A DNA stretch of 64,000 nucleotides from Selaginella moellendorffii. Taxonomy: Eukaryota; Streptophyta; Lycopodiopsida; Selaginellales; Selaginellaceae. The notes beneath the pieces were generated by a model. That model saw only the letters and a program-made list of their open reading frames with translations. It had not been told where the DNA came from and ran no database searches. The position numbers and the translations under genes were made by a program. The DNA is taken from positions 382,859 to 446,858 of the forward strand of contig NW_003314307.1 in the NCBI RefSeq assembly GCF_000143415.4, given 5' to 3'. This document shows, in pieces, positions 46,404 through 57,816 of this stretch. The first letter of the stretch is position 1. Every line of letters starts with the position of its first letter.

Positions 46404-47585
46404 TCAGTAATAGTTGAATCTCTGCGTTCCACTGTGCATACTGAACTTTGGACCGCCATCCTGGTGACGGACTCTGTAGTGTCCCGGTCCGGGCCCGTTG
46501 TTCCTTCGGTCGTAGTCTTTGTCGAGCTTCCTTCCAATCGAAAAAGAAGGTGCGTTTCTAGCCGTCGCTTTGTTTTGACCGTATTCTCCCGGTCCTGGGG
46601 TCCCGTTCTTTGGACCACCACCTTTTCTGTGCAGGATGCTGAAGGCCGGGCCTCCCGAAAGTCTCGGCGAGTAAGACCCGGGACCGGGTCCAACAAAACG
46701 AGGAGCTTTCAGAGGTCTGTATCCCATGGTGTATGCTGGCGTCGTCCGAGGCCGAGTATGCTCGTAACTTCCAGGTCCGGGTGTTGGCTTTCCATTTCCT
46801 CCTCTTCTCTTACCTCCAATGGTGTATGAAGGACTGTTGGAGCGCTGCTCCGCGTTGTAGTGCCCGGGCCCGGGATTAAGGTTCCTCATCCTGGAACTCG
46901 CTCGCCCGAGCATCGTATACGCCGGCTGCCTGTGAAGAGCTTGAGACAAGCCGGACTCAACTTGATACTGTCCAGGGCCGGGGCTTCTCTCGACTTTGTC
47001 TGCCTTCCGGTAAGCCATGGTATACGCTGGTCCTTGAATTCCTTCGGTGGGTCTGTATGCTCCAGGTCCAGGATTCTTGTTCAAGACGGCCTTTCCAGTC
47101 CGATAACCCATGGTATAGCAGGGACTTTTCGGCCTGTTATTGGGACTGTAAGCTCCAGGCCCAGGGTTATCCGCCCAGCCGTGAGGATGCCTCTTGCCGG
47201 AAATGGTGTACGAGGGGCCAGTCATGCTGCCTGGAAGACTATACTGTCCGGGGCCGGGGCTGATTCCACGGGGGAAATTTATCTTCCGCGAGCTCATAGT
47301 GTAGGCGGGCTCATTGGGATGAGTAACGAGGTGCTCCATGTTGTAAGTTCCAGGGCCGGGCACAGCGATCTTCTCCCGGTCGACAGTGGAGATTTTGGCA
47401 TGGATGGAGTAGGATGGACTGGATCGGCCAGTGTCTGGGTAGTATGCTCCAGGTCCCGGGCTCTCCAAGTTGGGCAGTCCGGTGTGGGGCTTGGGAGCGA
47501 TGGTGAAGGCCGGTGGCGTGGGTGTCACGGGGCGGACGCTGAGATTGTAGGCTCCCGGGCCGGGAGTCTTCTCCTTGCGCAGCAT
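46404..47585 (-). CDS. SHIPPO-repeat flagellar protein (ODF3/STPG-like)
   Basis: Single-exon gene of 393 residues built of 12 PGPGxY repeats (TPGPGAY, SPGPGAY, VPGPGTY, SPGPGQY and so on), each followed by a PAYTM/PSYTI-like element about 12-20 residues later. This is the SHIPPO repeat of ODF3, STPG and CFAP-type proteins, which bind along microtubules of cilia and flagella. In plants such genes are expected only in lineages with swimming sperm, such as lycophytes. There is no signal peptide, and the whole chain is basic and proline/glycine-rich. The start at 47585 (MLRKEKTPGPGAY) is the only ATG before the first repeat. The gene converges on CAP-G2 (197 bp apart). A broken copy of its 5' part lies at 50262. 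Confidence 0.93.
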   Translation of the reverse strand: MLRKEKTPGPGAYNLSVRPVTPTPPAFTIAPKPHTGLPNLESPGPGAYYPDTGRSSPSYSIHAKISTVDREKIAVPGPGTYNMEHLVTHPNEPAYTMSSRKINFPRGISPGPGQYSLPGSMTGPSYTISGKRHPHGWADNPGPGAYSPNNRPKSPCYTMGYRTGKAVLNKNPGPGAYRPTEGIQGPAYTMAYRKADKVERSPGPGQYQVESGLSQALHRQPAYTMLGRASSRMRNLNPGPGHYNAEQRSNSPSYTIGGKRRGGNGKPTPGPGSYEHTRPRTTPAYTMGYRPLKAPRFVGPGPGSYSPRLSGGPAFSILHRKGGGPKNGTPGPGEYGQNKATARNAPSFSIGRKLDKDYDRRNNGPGPGHYRVRHQDGGPKFSMHSGTQRFNYY

Positions 47586-48051
47586 CTCTTACGCTTGGTG
47601 GTGATATCGTCTCAGACAGAGAGTGGTGGACTCGAGAGAAGAGGGTGCCTTCGGCCGAAAAGAATGCTGTGCTTGGTAGTTGGGCTCGGGTTTCAGCTGA
47701 AATGCCAGCTGGCAGTCCATGTCAGGGTAGTTAATTTTCATCTACCAGGTCATCATGGTAAACAAAGGATACGGACTCAGGACAAAAGCAGGGCGACACA
47801 GCAAATAAATAAACAATTTAGAGCAACATTATATGATTGCAATTTAAGACATTATTGAAAAACAAAGTACTTTTATGCTTCTTTGATAATGAGAATATAA
47901 TATGGAAATACATCGTCTAACCATTGAAGATAATGGATACTTGATCCTACATTAATAACCTTAAAACAATTATTTGGAGAACTATTCATTTGTTATGATT
48001 CATGAATTAAAAATTGGTATATAAAAAGACATAAAACAAAAATTATTATAT
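47586..48051. other. Promoter side of the SHIPPO gene and PPR 3' flank
   Basis: The first 145 bp (47586-47730) are similar to the flank of the SHIPPO pseudogene at 50641-50745, including GGTTTCAGCTGAAATGCCAG. The rest is AT-rich with no gene. Confidence 0.55.
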
Positions 48052-49818
48052 TCATTCCTTATAGATGTTTGAAAGCACTACATATGTTGCTCCATGTCCT
48101 GGATCCCTGGCGAGAACATGCTCTGCTGCCATAGCTCCATCCTTGTGGCTTCTACATGCCGCAAGCAAGCACACCCATTCGCGAGCAGTGGGAACAAAGG
48201 GCATGATTCGAATGAGATCTTTTGCCTCATGCAAGAATGATGCTCGAGCCAGCATGTCAATCAAGCAGCAATAGTGCTCCTTTGTTGGATCCACGCCAAA
48301 ATCCATCCCCGTCGACAGAAACAATCTCCGTCCTTGGAAGAGATCGCCGTCATGGCTGAATGAAATCAAAACCGAGAGAATGCTCGTTGCATCGGGGAGA
48401 TGTTCGAGTTTCATGGCGTGGAATGCATCGATCGCTGAGGAGTGATCGCCGCTGCGAGCCAATCCGGAGAGAACCGCACCCCAGGACACGAGATTTCGCT
48501 CTGGAATCCCATCAAAGAGCTTCTTGGCGGCGATCATCAGGCCCTGGCGGGTGTAAGCAAAGAGGAGAGAGTTCCAGGTGATGATATTTCTCTCTGGAAT
48601 GCAATCGAACAAGAACCTGGCGTGATCGATGGATTCGGCGCCACTGGCAGCGGCATAGGCGACGAGCAGAGCACTCCATGACAAAGAATTCCTCTCCGGC
48701 ATCGCATCGAAGATCTTCTTCGCCTCATCCGTGAAACCCTGGCTTGCAAACGCCGAGACGATCGCGTTGAGCGTCACGATATCCCTCTCGGGCATCGCGT
48801 CGAGCACCGCAAGGGCACCTTGAATTTTCCCGCCCTGCGAATATGCCGTGAGCATGGAGTTTGAAGATACCAGATTCCACTCCGGCATCGCACGAAAAGC
48901 CAGCTCGGCACTCCGTACGTCTCCGTGCAGTCCGTACGCGCCAACGAGAGAGTTCCAAGAGACTAGGTCGCGCTTGGGCATGGCGTGGAAGAGCTCCACG
49001 GTCTCTCGGAGATGGCCGTTCTGCGAATAGCCGGCTAGCATCGCGTTCCAAGAGACGAGATCTTGCTGTGGCATAGCGTCGAAGAGATTCTTGGCGTCGC
49101 GCAATCGTTGGCCCTGCGCGTAGGCGGAGATCATCGCGTTCCAGGCAATCCAGTCGCGCTGCGGCATTCGATCGAAGATCGCCGCCGCGCGCTCGACCTC
49201 GCCGCTTGCGGAGGACGCAGCCAGCAGCGCCGTCCAGGAGACCAGATTCCTCTGCGGCATCGACTGGAAGATCTCCAGCGCGCGCTCCAGTTGCCCCTTT
49301 TGGGCATGCGCACTCAGCAATGCGGTCCAGGCGATGGAATCCCTCTCCGGCATTGCCTCGAAGATTGCCGCTGCTCCAGTGATCTCTCCTCGCTGCGTGT
49401 AGGCCGAAAGAATCGCCGTCCACGAAACTAGATCGTGCATCGCCATGGATCGAAAGATTTCGTCGGCGCCCGGCAGATCCCCAGCATGGGAATGCGCGGA
49501 GATCATCGCGTTGCATGCGATGAGATTTGGGCTCGGCATCGCGTCGAAGATCGATCGCGCCTCGTCGAGGCGGCCATTCTTGTAGCAAGCGGAGATCATG
49601 AGCACCCAGGTGTGGGAATTTCTCATGTCGATTGGCATGCCGTCGAAGAGCCGGCGTGCATCCTCCACGCTCGCGCAGCGCAGGCCATACATCTCGATCA
49701 TCTTGTTGCAGACGAATGCATCGCCAGCGATGGTGTCTCGGATCGAGGAATGCGCGCTCCTCGCCGCTCCCAGATCTTTGCAAGACTCGATCAGTCTCAC
49801 ACATTCTCTGTGGTTCAT
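48052..49818 (-). CDS. Pentatricopeptide repeat protein (PLS-like), intronless
   Basis: Single exon of 588 residues made almost wholly of 31-35-residue PPR motifs, recognisable by recurring xAxxxFDAMPxRDxxSWxA phrases. PPR proteins bind organelle RNA base by base and act in editing, splicing or stability. The pattern of short S-type repeats (FDAMPERN, SWNAMLAGYSQNG) resembles PLS-subfamily proteins of Selaginella. The end reads GATYVVLSNIYKE then stops; in typical members the E motif continues after SNIYA, and no E+ or DYW editing domain follows here, so this copy is C-terminally truncated or of a non-editing type. No clear transit peptide is seen at the chosen start at 49818. Confidence 0.92.
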   Translation of the reverse strand: MNHRECVRLIESCKDLGAARSAHSSIRDTIAGDAFVCNKMIEMYGLRCASVEDARRLFDGMPIDMRNSHTWVLMISACYKNGRLDEARSIFDAMPSPNLIACNAMISAHSHAGDLPGADEIFRSMAMHDLVSWTAILSAYTQRGEITGAAAIFEAMPERDSIAWTALLSAHAQKGQLERALEIFQSMPQRNLVSWTALLAASSASGEVERAAAIFDRMPQRDWIAWNAMISAYAQGQRLRDAKNLFDAMPQQDLVSWNAMLAGYSQNGHLRETVELFHAMPKRDLVSWNSLVGAYGLHGDVRSAELAFRAMPEWNLVSSNSMLTAYSQGGKIQGALAVLDAMPERDIVTLNAIVSAFASQGFTDEAKKIFDAMPERNSLSWSALLVAYAAASGAESIDHARFLFDCIPERNIITWNSLLFAYTRQGLMIAAKKLFDGIPERNLVSWGAVLSGLARSGDHSSAIDAFHAMKLEHLPDATSILSVLISFSHDGDLFQGRRLFLSTGMDFGVDPTKEHYCCLIDMLARASFLHEAKDLIRIMPFVPTAREWVCLLAACRSHKDGAMAAEHVLARDPGHGATYVVLSNIYKE

Positions 49819-49849
49819 TTAAGTCGTGCTAGCGTATTATTACCAGTGT

Positions 49850-50160
49850 CCGCTTTGATAGATCAACCAAACAATGCTAGTGTCTATCCAGGATCTCGAG
49901 CTGGATTGATCAAGATCGCAGGAACTCTGACAAAGTCACACTCAACATTTTTTGATCGAGACGAGTCCCGATTCCTTCGACACGGCTGTGATCGAGGCGG
50001 CCACGTCCCTCCGCAAAGGATCGTAGCTCAATCCTGCGAGGAAAACGAAGAGCGCCGCGGAAAAGGAGAATCGGCTCTTCAAATTTGGTTATCTCGAGCT
50101 GGAAGGCCGGGAGTTTTTCCATTTTGCAAATCTTAAACCTGACACGAAATACAAGGTGGC
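49850..50160 (+). other. Possible coding relic upstream of the PPR gene
   Basis: Read on the plus strand with one stop, the sequence looks protein-like (DTAVIEAATSLRKG, then RLFKFGYLELEGREFF and HFANLKPDTKYKVAS). I cannot assign a family. It may be an exon remnant or chance; the PPR promoter also lies here. Confidence 0.3.
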
Positions 50161-50261
50161 TTCCACGCGTGAACTATAGCGGCAACTTCAGTTGCAACAA
50201 TGTCTATATCACCATTCCAATTTTGTATCGTGCGTGAGCACCAGAAAGGCTGACTATCTCA

Positions 50262-50640
50262 TCCATCTCGTGCGAGTAAGACCCGGGCCGTGGTCCAACG
50301 AAACAAGGAGCTTTCAGAGGTCTGTATCCGATGCCGAGGCTGGGGGAAGTTTATCTTCTGCGAGCTCATAGTTTAGGGCGGGCTCATGCCGATGTTGTAA
50401 GTTCCAGGGCCGGGCACAGCGATCTTCTCCCGGTCGACAGTGGAAATTTTGGCATGGATGGAGTAGGATGGACTGGATCGGCCAGTAGCTGGGTTTAGTA
50501 TGCTCCAGGTCCGGGGCTCTCCAAGTTGGATAGTCCAGTGTGGGGCTTGGAAACGATGGTGAAGGCTGGTGGCGTGTGGGGCGGACTGAGATTGTACGCT
50601 CCCAGGCCGGGAGTCTTCTCCTTGCGCAGCATCTTTTGAT
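50262..50640 (-). pseudogene. Truncated, frameshifted SHIPPO gene copy
   Basis: The N-terminal third of the SHIPPO gene is duplicated, in the same orientation, beyond the PPR gene. It starts with the same MLRKEKTPG codons at about 50633 and retains PGPGxY-coding units, but carries small insertions (near 50372 and 50495), a deletion of several repeats, and a jump to a distant repeat (near 50270-50330). The upstream 100 bp is also duplicated. It cannot make a full protein. Confidence 0.85.
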
Positions 50641-53271
50641 GATGATACCTTCTCAGGTGAATCTGGACATAGAGTAGTGGAAGTCGAGAAGAGGGTGCCT
50701 TGGGTTTCAGCTGAAATGCCAGCTGGCAGTGGATGGCAGCTTTTCCTAAACCAACTGTTGCGGTTAAATTATCTATAATATTATTATAGTTTTAAATAAA
50801 GTAGTATATATTTTAACTTTAATTTTTATCATTAGTTTAAAGAGCTCACCCATAGCCCTCAAATTTGCACCTTGCAAAACCTTGCAAGAGCATGTTTATA
50901 TAAATTTGCACCTTGCAAAGCCATTTGTAAATCAAGATACTGTACTTCTGCAGAAAACACGCATGGCATAGTCCAAGTGGCATTTTCCAATAGGGTGGAG
51001 TCCAGATGCCAATGAAATAGGCATATAGGTATTTCAAATGGTACATGACTACGAAATTATTCACATGTGAGTGGCATGGATGACCTATAGGTGATCTCAT
51101 TCATTATCATTGTCATTGTCTAAGTGTGACTTAAAATTCTTGAGGAGTTGTTCTTAACCATGTTGTTTAATTTCAATAGCATGGCAGGTTGTTATGGTAG
51201 CTAAATTGGTTTGGATTTTGGCACTAACTAAAGAAGTTTACAATGAGTAAGTCTTGCCCAAAGCTTAGATTTGTGAGATTGGACTCAAATGAAAATGTTG
51301 AGAATAGGTGGAGAAGGGTGTACCATATAATACTAATAGAGGAAGGTTTTAACCATGTCTGGATTAATATTCCCATGAATCATGCAAGGACATGGTGGGA
51401 AATTATTAACTTTTGCTCTTGTTATCAAGCAGTTGGTTACCATATTAGTAGGTGCTAAATTTGTGAGGCATTCAATTTGTATTCACCACCTGCATATATT
51501 TATACAGTGTTGATTCTTAAATAGTTTGTAAGATAAGCCATGGTCTTTGTGTCTAGAATCTTCAAGTGCATCCATATGTGAAATGCTGTTGCACTAGCAA
51601 ATCCCCTCAACCTTAAAAAATTATTAAATTCTTACAAGAAGTACCATAATAAAAACCCTCCAATTCAAAGATTCATCCACTCACCACTGGAATGTCACCA
51701 TTTCCATCTTATTGAAATTGTAGCCGAATAGTAACCCCATACATTTTTCATCTTCCACTAATACAGTTTTATATGATTAAAAAAGGTTGTAATGTAGACA
51801 TCTGTCATGAATTCATCAATAGATTTATACCAACAAGGCAATGTTATATGGATTGTAAGTGTTTTTCTTCTTTGTTTTTCCAACCATTATTTTTGTGCTT
51901 TTGTAGCATACTACAAACTTGTAATTTACAGGTTTTATGTCCATGCCATGATTTATAGAGCACTTTATTGTGGTTTATAAGCTGTCTATGAGGAAAAAGG
52001 CCCATGCTATTTTCAACACATATGCACAACTTGTATATTGCTTTAGGAGGCCGAAACGAATGAGTGATAATGCTTCAAAACACAATGGTATGTAAAATTG
52101 TATGATCTAGTGCTGGGGTGTAAAGGCAAGAATCATATGCAGAACATCAATATGAAACTAAGTAATTTATTTTTGCTTAAAGTTTACCTTTCTAAGACTT
52201 TTTTTTAAAGTGCATTAAGCATTTGTGGCAAGAATTATATTAGTGAGTGGTGTGGTTTTACAAGCATCTCTTTGAGTCTATGGAGGATACTGGTATTCTT
52301 AATGTAAGCAATGCGTGGCATAAACAAAGCTTACAAAGTGTATTTTCACTTTATTTCGCAAAAGACATTGTTGATTGGGTTGCAATATAAAATTTACATG
52401 AGGTTCATCCCTTTAGATGTGGTGAATACTTTAGAGCATCCCACATCCCTACTAATTTATTTCAATTGATAGAGTGAGAACTCAAGTAAAATCAAGACTT
52501 GTTTTGCCAAACATTTTGGCATTGCTTAAATTATTTTCTTTTTATCCAAGATAGTCCAAGCTCCTTTGTGGAAGGATATTAAAGATTTGCCAAGGGAACT
52601 CATTTGTAGTATCGATAGAACAACTTTAGGACATATTAGTTTATTTCAATTTGCATTTGTTTTTCAAAGCCATTTTGTTTTAGGAAGTTAATTTTGTAAA
52701 AGACCAAGCATTTGCAATACATAAGGAAGGCTTAAACCCTGATAAGTAATATCTCCTTCATTTGGATTTGTCTATAGAGTGTGTAATAGTTGAAGTGCAA
52801 GACCTAGATTTTGCAATGTATATCAATACTACACTATCAACCACAACTCTAGTGAAGAGAAGAGATTTACAAAAATTACATTTAGGTTTAACTAGCACCA
52901 GTTTCATTCTTCTTATACTCAATATATTGACTCTATATCAAAGATTTACTTCTATAAGTAGTAGATTTGATAATGTGAGTATTGATTTTATAATATTTTT
53001 AATTAAACTTCATATTAAACACAGAACCTAATCCAGAAAATTTAATCTTATTTGTGAATATTTTAGGCATTTTAAATTGAAAATATAATAAGCATTTAAT
53101 ATACCCTAAGGCTATATTAAATTTAAGTATAAATTTAGTGCTTTATTATATTATTTAAGAAGTAGAATAATTAGGGTTTTTATTATATTGTATTTTAATG
53201 ATTGGTACATAGTTGGCTACCTGTCCAGCCTGTTGCACAAGATGGAACTCACAATTGAGTTGTTCATGTTT

Positions 53272-53346
53272 GGATCTTCTACATGTGGATCATCTACACT
53301 CAGATCTTCTACACTTGGATCTTTTATGCTTAAATATTCTACAACA
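53272..53346. repeat. Degenerate 15-bp tandem repeat, five units
   Basis: Units start at 53272, 53287, 53302, 53317 and 53332 around a GGATCTTCTACACTT theme, with increasing divergence. The plus frame reads as repeated (G/R)SST(L/C), but no gene is supported. Confidence 0.75.
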
Positions 53347-55689
53347 TCACTCAACACACACAAAGTTGGTATTATGGTTGCAATGACAAGGAGCCTCCTA
53401 GGACTCAACATCCCATCTAAGCATATCCACCATGTACCACAATGGAGCAAGGCTACTCATTGAAAGACTCAACAATTTTGAGAATGTTGATGTACTTACA
53501 CTATAAGTCATCTGTTAATAACTTGCTAATCATTTGCTGAATCTTGCTGATCACTTTTTTAGAAGTTATCACTTCTATGAATGATGCCTTTTGCCAATAT
53601 ACCAACCTAGAACATAATGGTTTCATCCTGTCCTCATGGTTTATAGTTTGTTCTTGGAAAGTATTGCTAGATGTGTTGAGAGAACTCATGAAAGATAAAT
53701 TTTAGGTTAATGGTTAAAGGTGGCCAAAGTTGTTAAATTTAGGGTTTTTATATCGGTTTAGGGTAGGGATTTAGGGCATAGTGACACGCATAACCAAATT
53801 AATTATGCCTTGGATTTCAAATGATTTTCCCTTATTTGATAACTCCAAGATTGAACTCTGCTTTATTGAGAGAGTTATGGTGATTTAGCAAAAGTGCCCA
53901 TCGAGTGTTGGAAGAATCATTATGATTGTTCTCTATGGCGAGTATCATGCCTCTATTTTAGTAGTGATTGATTGTTTCACTGATTGTGCCATCACAAGTT
54001 ATACCACCAGGTCCTGTAATGTAAAGAGGTGGACCCCCAACTCCACTAGGAACTTGCCCCTATATGGATGGTGTTGTGGCTGTTTTGCCAATTGCCTTTG
54101 AGCAGGTAGAGCACTATAATGCATTCCATACATTGTAACATATGAGCAACATTTAGTAGGTTATGTTTTCATCTCCTTAATGTCACGGCTCTGCTAATAA
54201 CATTTCCTCCCCACCACAATTAGGGCTAACACCACATCAATAAGTTATTGGGCAAAATGCAAGACCTTTTACTCCAACCCTAGTTTCCACATAGGCTTCT
54301 AGTGCCATGTGAAGCAGTAACAACTGCAGCCCTAGTAGAAGCACTACAAAGATCAAGTCTGTGAGTGCTTCCCCAACCCCATCCACCTCCTAAGAAGTGA
54401 CCAATGAGTGTAAGTGTTTTGTCCATCTTATTCTATTAAATGACTCAATTATACCTTTGTTACCATGATGACTTGAACACTCTATTAGCACATTATCCAT
54501 TTAATCACAAAGTTGCCTCTCCCTTTCCAATCCATGTTATGGCCACCTTCATCATTGTCCTTGGCACTTTCAATCACACCATTATATGCTATATTGCTTA
54601 GCTACCTTCCCATGGAACCACAAGTAATCTCACTATGTTGTAGCCTCCTATATTATTACTATAGATACATAGTGTTTGGCAATATAAAGTCTTTCTCCAC
54701 TTGTTGTAGTAGTGCAAACCTTTGTTGACAACAATCAATAAAGTTTGTCCTCTCGACATGGATATCCTAGAAAACACTCTAAAGTTATAGTTGGTATTGT
54801 GTAAGCAACTAAATTTTCCATTCTACTTTAATCACTTAACCACACCTTTGATCACATGGAAAAGTCTCACTCATGACCTTCATAAATCTTATTCCCGACT
54901 TGGGGACATGCTAGCCCCAAGAAGGGCATCTATGCCATTTATCCTTTCCACTTGGTCCAAGTGCTCCATGTGTCCAATCCCATGACCGACACCCAAAAGT
55001 ATTAACAACATATTAGCCCATTATGCTAAAGCCATACCTATTCACTTTTGTCATACTAGAACAAGTGCATACACAAGTCCTACTAGATCTTGATGAAGTG
55101 CTAGTCACAACATTCTCAGCTTGATCTAGTCCGACATATTTGGCTCTGCACAAAGCAAGAGGCTTAAAAAACAAATGCCAAATTGCATCATCAACTCAGA
55201 TGGTCCTTAACAAAAATGATGCAATTATTGAAAGGCATTATCACAATCGTTGGTATGTCCAAATGCACATTTGGAGACATCTGGGAAAATACTACATTTA
55301 AATTATTGTACCATTGCAGTGCCATCCCTTGGAGACACGTGGGAAACTCACATAAATGTTAAACATCATCCCAAAAATGATATGTGGCAATCACTATGAA
55401 GTGATTAAACTAATAGTACACATGATCCCTAGAATTCCCATAGAAGAACTTTAGCCGGACATAAGGATTGATAGTAAAAGTAGAAAGGAGTTGTACCACA
55501 CATCATGAATATTACCATTAAATCTAATTAATTGCAACCATATAACATTGAGCAATTGCACTAACTACTACTCTAGAGTTAAAGGAGGAGGAGGCCGCTG
55601 CTCTGCCATGAAGATGAATGAAAAAGGAAAAAGCAAAAGAGATAAAGGAAAAAGAAAGAGCAAAATAGAAAACTTGAGAAAAACAGTAA

Positions 55690-55805
55690 AAAAAAGGAGA
55701 TCTAAACAATGCAAAAGTTAGATCTAAACCAAAATCCCAAAAACAATTAAAAAAAGAGATCTAGACAATGCAAAAGTTAGATCTAAACTAAAATCCCAAA
55801 TTTTA
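55690..55805. repeat. Two-copy tandem repeat, about 59-bp unit
   Basis: Two near-identical units each contain AGATCTA.ACAATGCAAAAG followed by TTAGATCTAAAC and AAAATCCCAAA. Confidence 0.8.
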
Positions 55806-57816
55806 GCACTCCTCAAGGACAATCAAAGTTGCCCCTCACCTCTACCAATATGAGTGCATAGAATATGGAAAAAGAATATAAAAAATATGCATATCAATTA
55901 GCCCAAAAACCCTAGTTTATATATAAAAGCGAGTGGTCCGAATTGAAACCAATCCGATGGCTACTAAAATTCTATTACGCTAATATTAGTATATGGTATT
56001 GTAGCCATACATTTGGACTTCACAAACTAAATATATAATATAGAAATTCATTTGATCAATTAGATTAATAAATAAGAATAACACTACTATTAAGTAAACT
56101 AAACATTACTATATGGAATGCACAACAAATTATTGCTATAATTGTCTTTTAATAGAGTTTGGACACCTCAAACAATATCCAGGTTGATAAACTTGGTGGT
56201 GTCCTTGGCCTTTTGTTGGTACTTGTTGGGAAGGGGGTTCTAGCATCACAAGGGAGAATATCATCAGCTAGTCACTAAAGACATTAGCCAAAGAGTCTGA
56301 TAAACTAACTTGTACTTATTTCTTTTGTTCTCCTGTCTCTCAACTTTTCAAGCATGGGGAGATCATTTGATGGAGTATGGTCATAGCTTGCTAGGGCAGC
56401 CATGGATGCACACTTAACATTGGCATTTCCCCTAGGCAATTATAACAGCTGATTGAGCTTCTAGTGTGACCAAGGCATCCAGCCAACATGCAGATATGTC
56501 TAGTTCTATGGATGGAGGTAGCTCTGAGGAAGATAGTCCATAAAGAGTTAGGATATTGATGGGAGTGTGGAGATTGTAGAGATCAGGCTTGGAAAATCCA
56601 AGCTTTACTTTTGCAAACAGGTTAGAGACTCAAAAGAAGCTTGTGAATTTTGTTAGACATTACTTGCTGAGATATTTGAGTATGAAGCAGATTGCCAAGG
56701 CTCTTTCATGTCTTTAGAAGTTATGGTTGGAGCAAGTGTTTGACCTAGAACTCATTGCTGCTAAATTGCACAAGCTTATCCCTCTAGACGCAGTAGGGTA
56801 TAAGAATGCTCATAGGACCTTGAGGCAGGCTAGTATAAAAGTAAAAATTGGGCAAGCATTACAAGCTGATTGGTGCTTTAGGTAGGTGATTGACTGGCAT
56901 ATCAAAAGTAAACTATCATGTGATTGAATTTTTTATTTTTTTTTTGAGGTTGGTGAAAGGTTACACCCTAGAACATCCAAGGTGCATGCCAACTTGTTTT
57001 AACCAACCCTAGATAAATGAGGGTTTTTCATTTGAGAAGCAACTATAATTAGGCTATGATTACTTATTTTTAAATAATTAACTTTTTTTTGAGGAATATT
57101 TAACAATTATCACATAACCATCATTTGAGAACAAAACTTGTATATAAGGCATATGCTCCATCTAGATTTACCCAGGAATTGCAAGAGCACATGGAAATTG
57201 TTCATATTTTCAACAATCCTTGATCATCAATTTGCATGAAGCTTTTCCAAGTATTATATTATTCACTATAATGTTTTATATATTCACTAACCTTATGATA
57301 AGGATTTTCTCAAGCAAGGGCATCCCATAGTTAAAGAGGATATAAAAGATTGTGGCTTGAATAGGAAGCTTCATTAACCCCAAAGTTTTTGTCTCTTTTA
57401 AATGCAAGCACTAATGGAGATTGATGGCAGAGGGTGTACCAATGCTCAGAGGCATTAGTTTTCAATCACATATAGAGGACTTCAAGGTATATAGTCTTCT
57501 TTGTTTGCTTCCTCCCCTTAGTTTTCACCGTTATGTGTTTTCTTCTATTGTAGCCAATGCAATGCTCAATGACAAAAATGAAGAGTTAATTAGAATCCAA
57601 ACTAGTGATGCATAGCTTGATCCACATATAAGTGATGTCGATACTGCATAGTATGCGGCGGCTTACCAGTGTGGCTTGACATGCAGTATAATGTGGCTTA
57701 TACAAATCATGAAGTGCAACAGGTACTGCCTGGACTCTGGTGACCTTTGTGAGCCTTCTATCGGTTTCCGGCCACACGGGGCTCTTGGCTACACTATCAA
57801 CAAACCAGTTACTTCT

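Larger units (their letters stand above)
50746..57816. other. Long AT-rich geneless region
   Basis: Seven kilobases with only short frames (maximum about 90 codons) and no family signature in either strand. It includes small tandem repeats at 53272 and 55690 and a direct repeat of AAATTTGCACCTTGCAAA at about 50859 and 50902. Parts around 56150-56750 and 57420-57610 look faintly gene-like but I could not assign them. Probably decayed transposons. Confidence 0.55.

Noticed and set aside
46860-47858. 332-codon plus-strand frame over the SHIPPO gene
   Set aside because: Antisense shadow produced by the GC-rich PGPG repeats; no family resemblance.
49435-50136. 233-codon plus-strand frame antisense to the PPR gene
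   Set aside because: It is the shadow of the repeat-rich PPR coding strand; only its tail outside the PPR gene (after 49850) looked faintly protein-like and is listed separately.
53750-53785. Telomere-like TTTAGGG motifs at about 53735-53780
   Set aside because: Scattered, imperfect and not adjacent to a gene; probably chance or an old interstitial trace.
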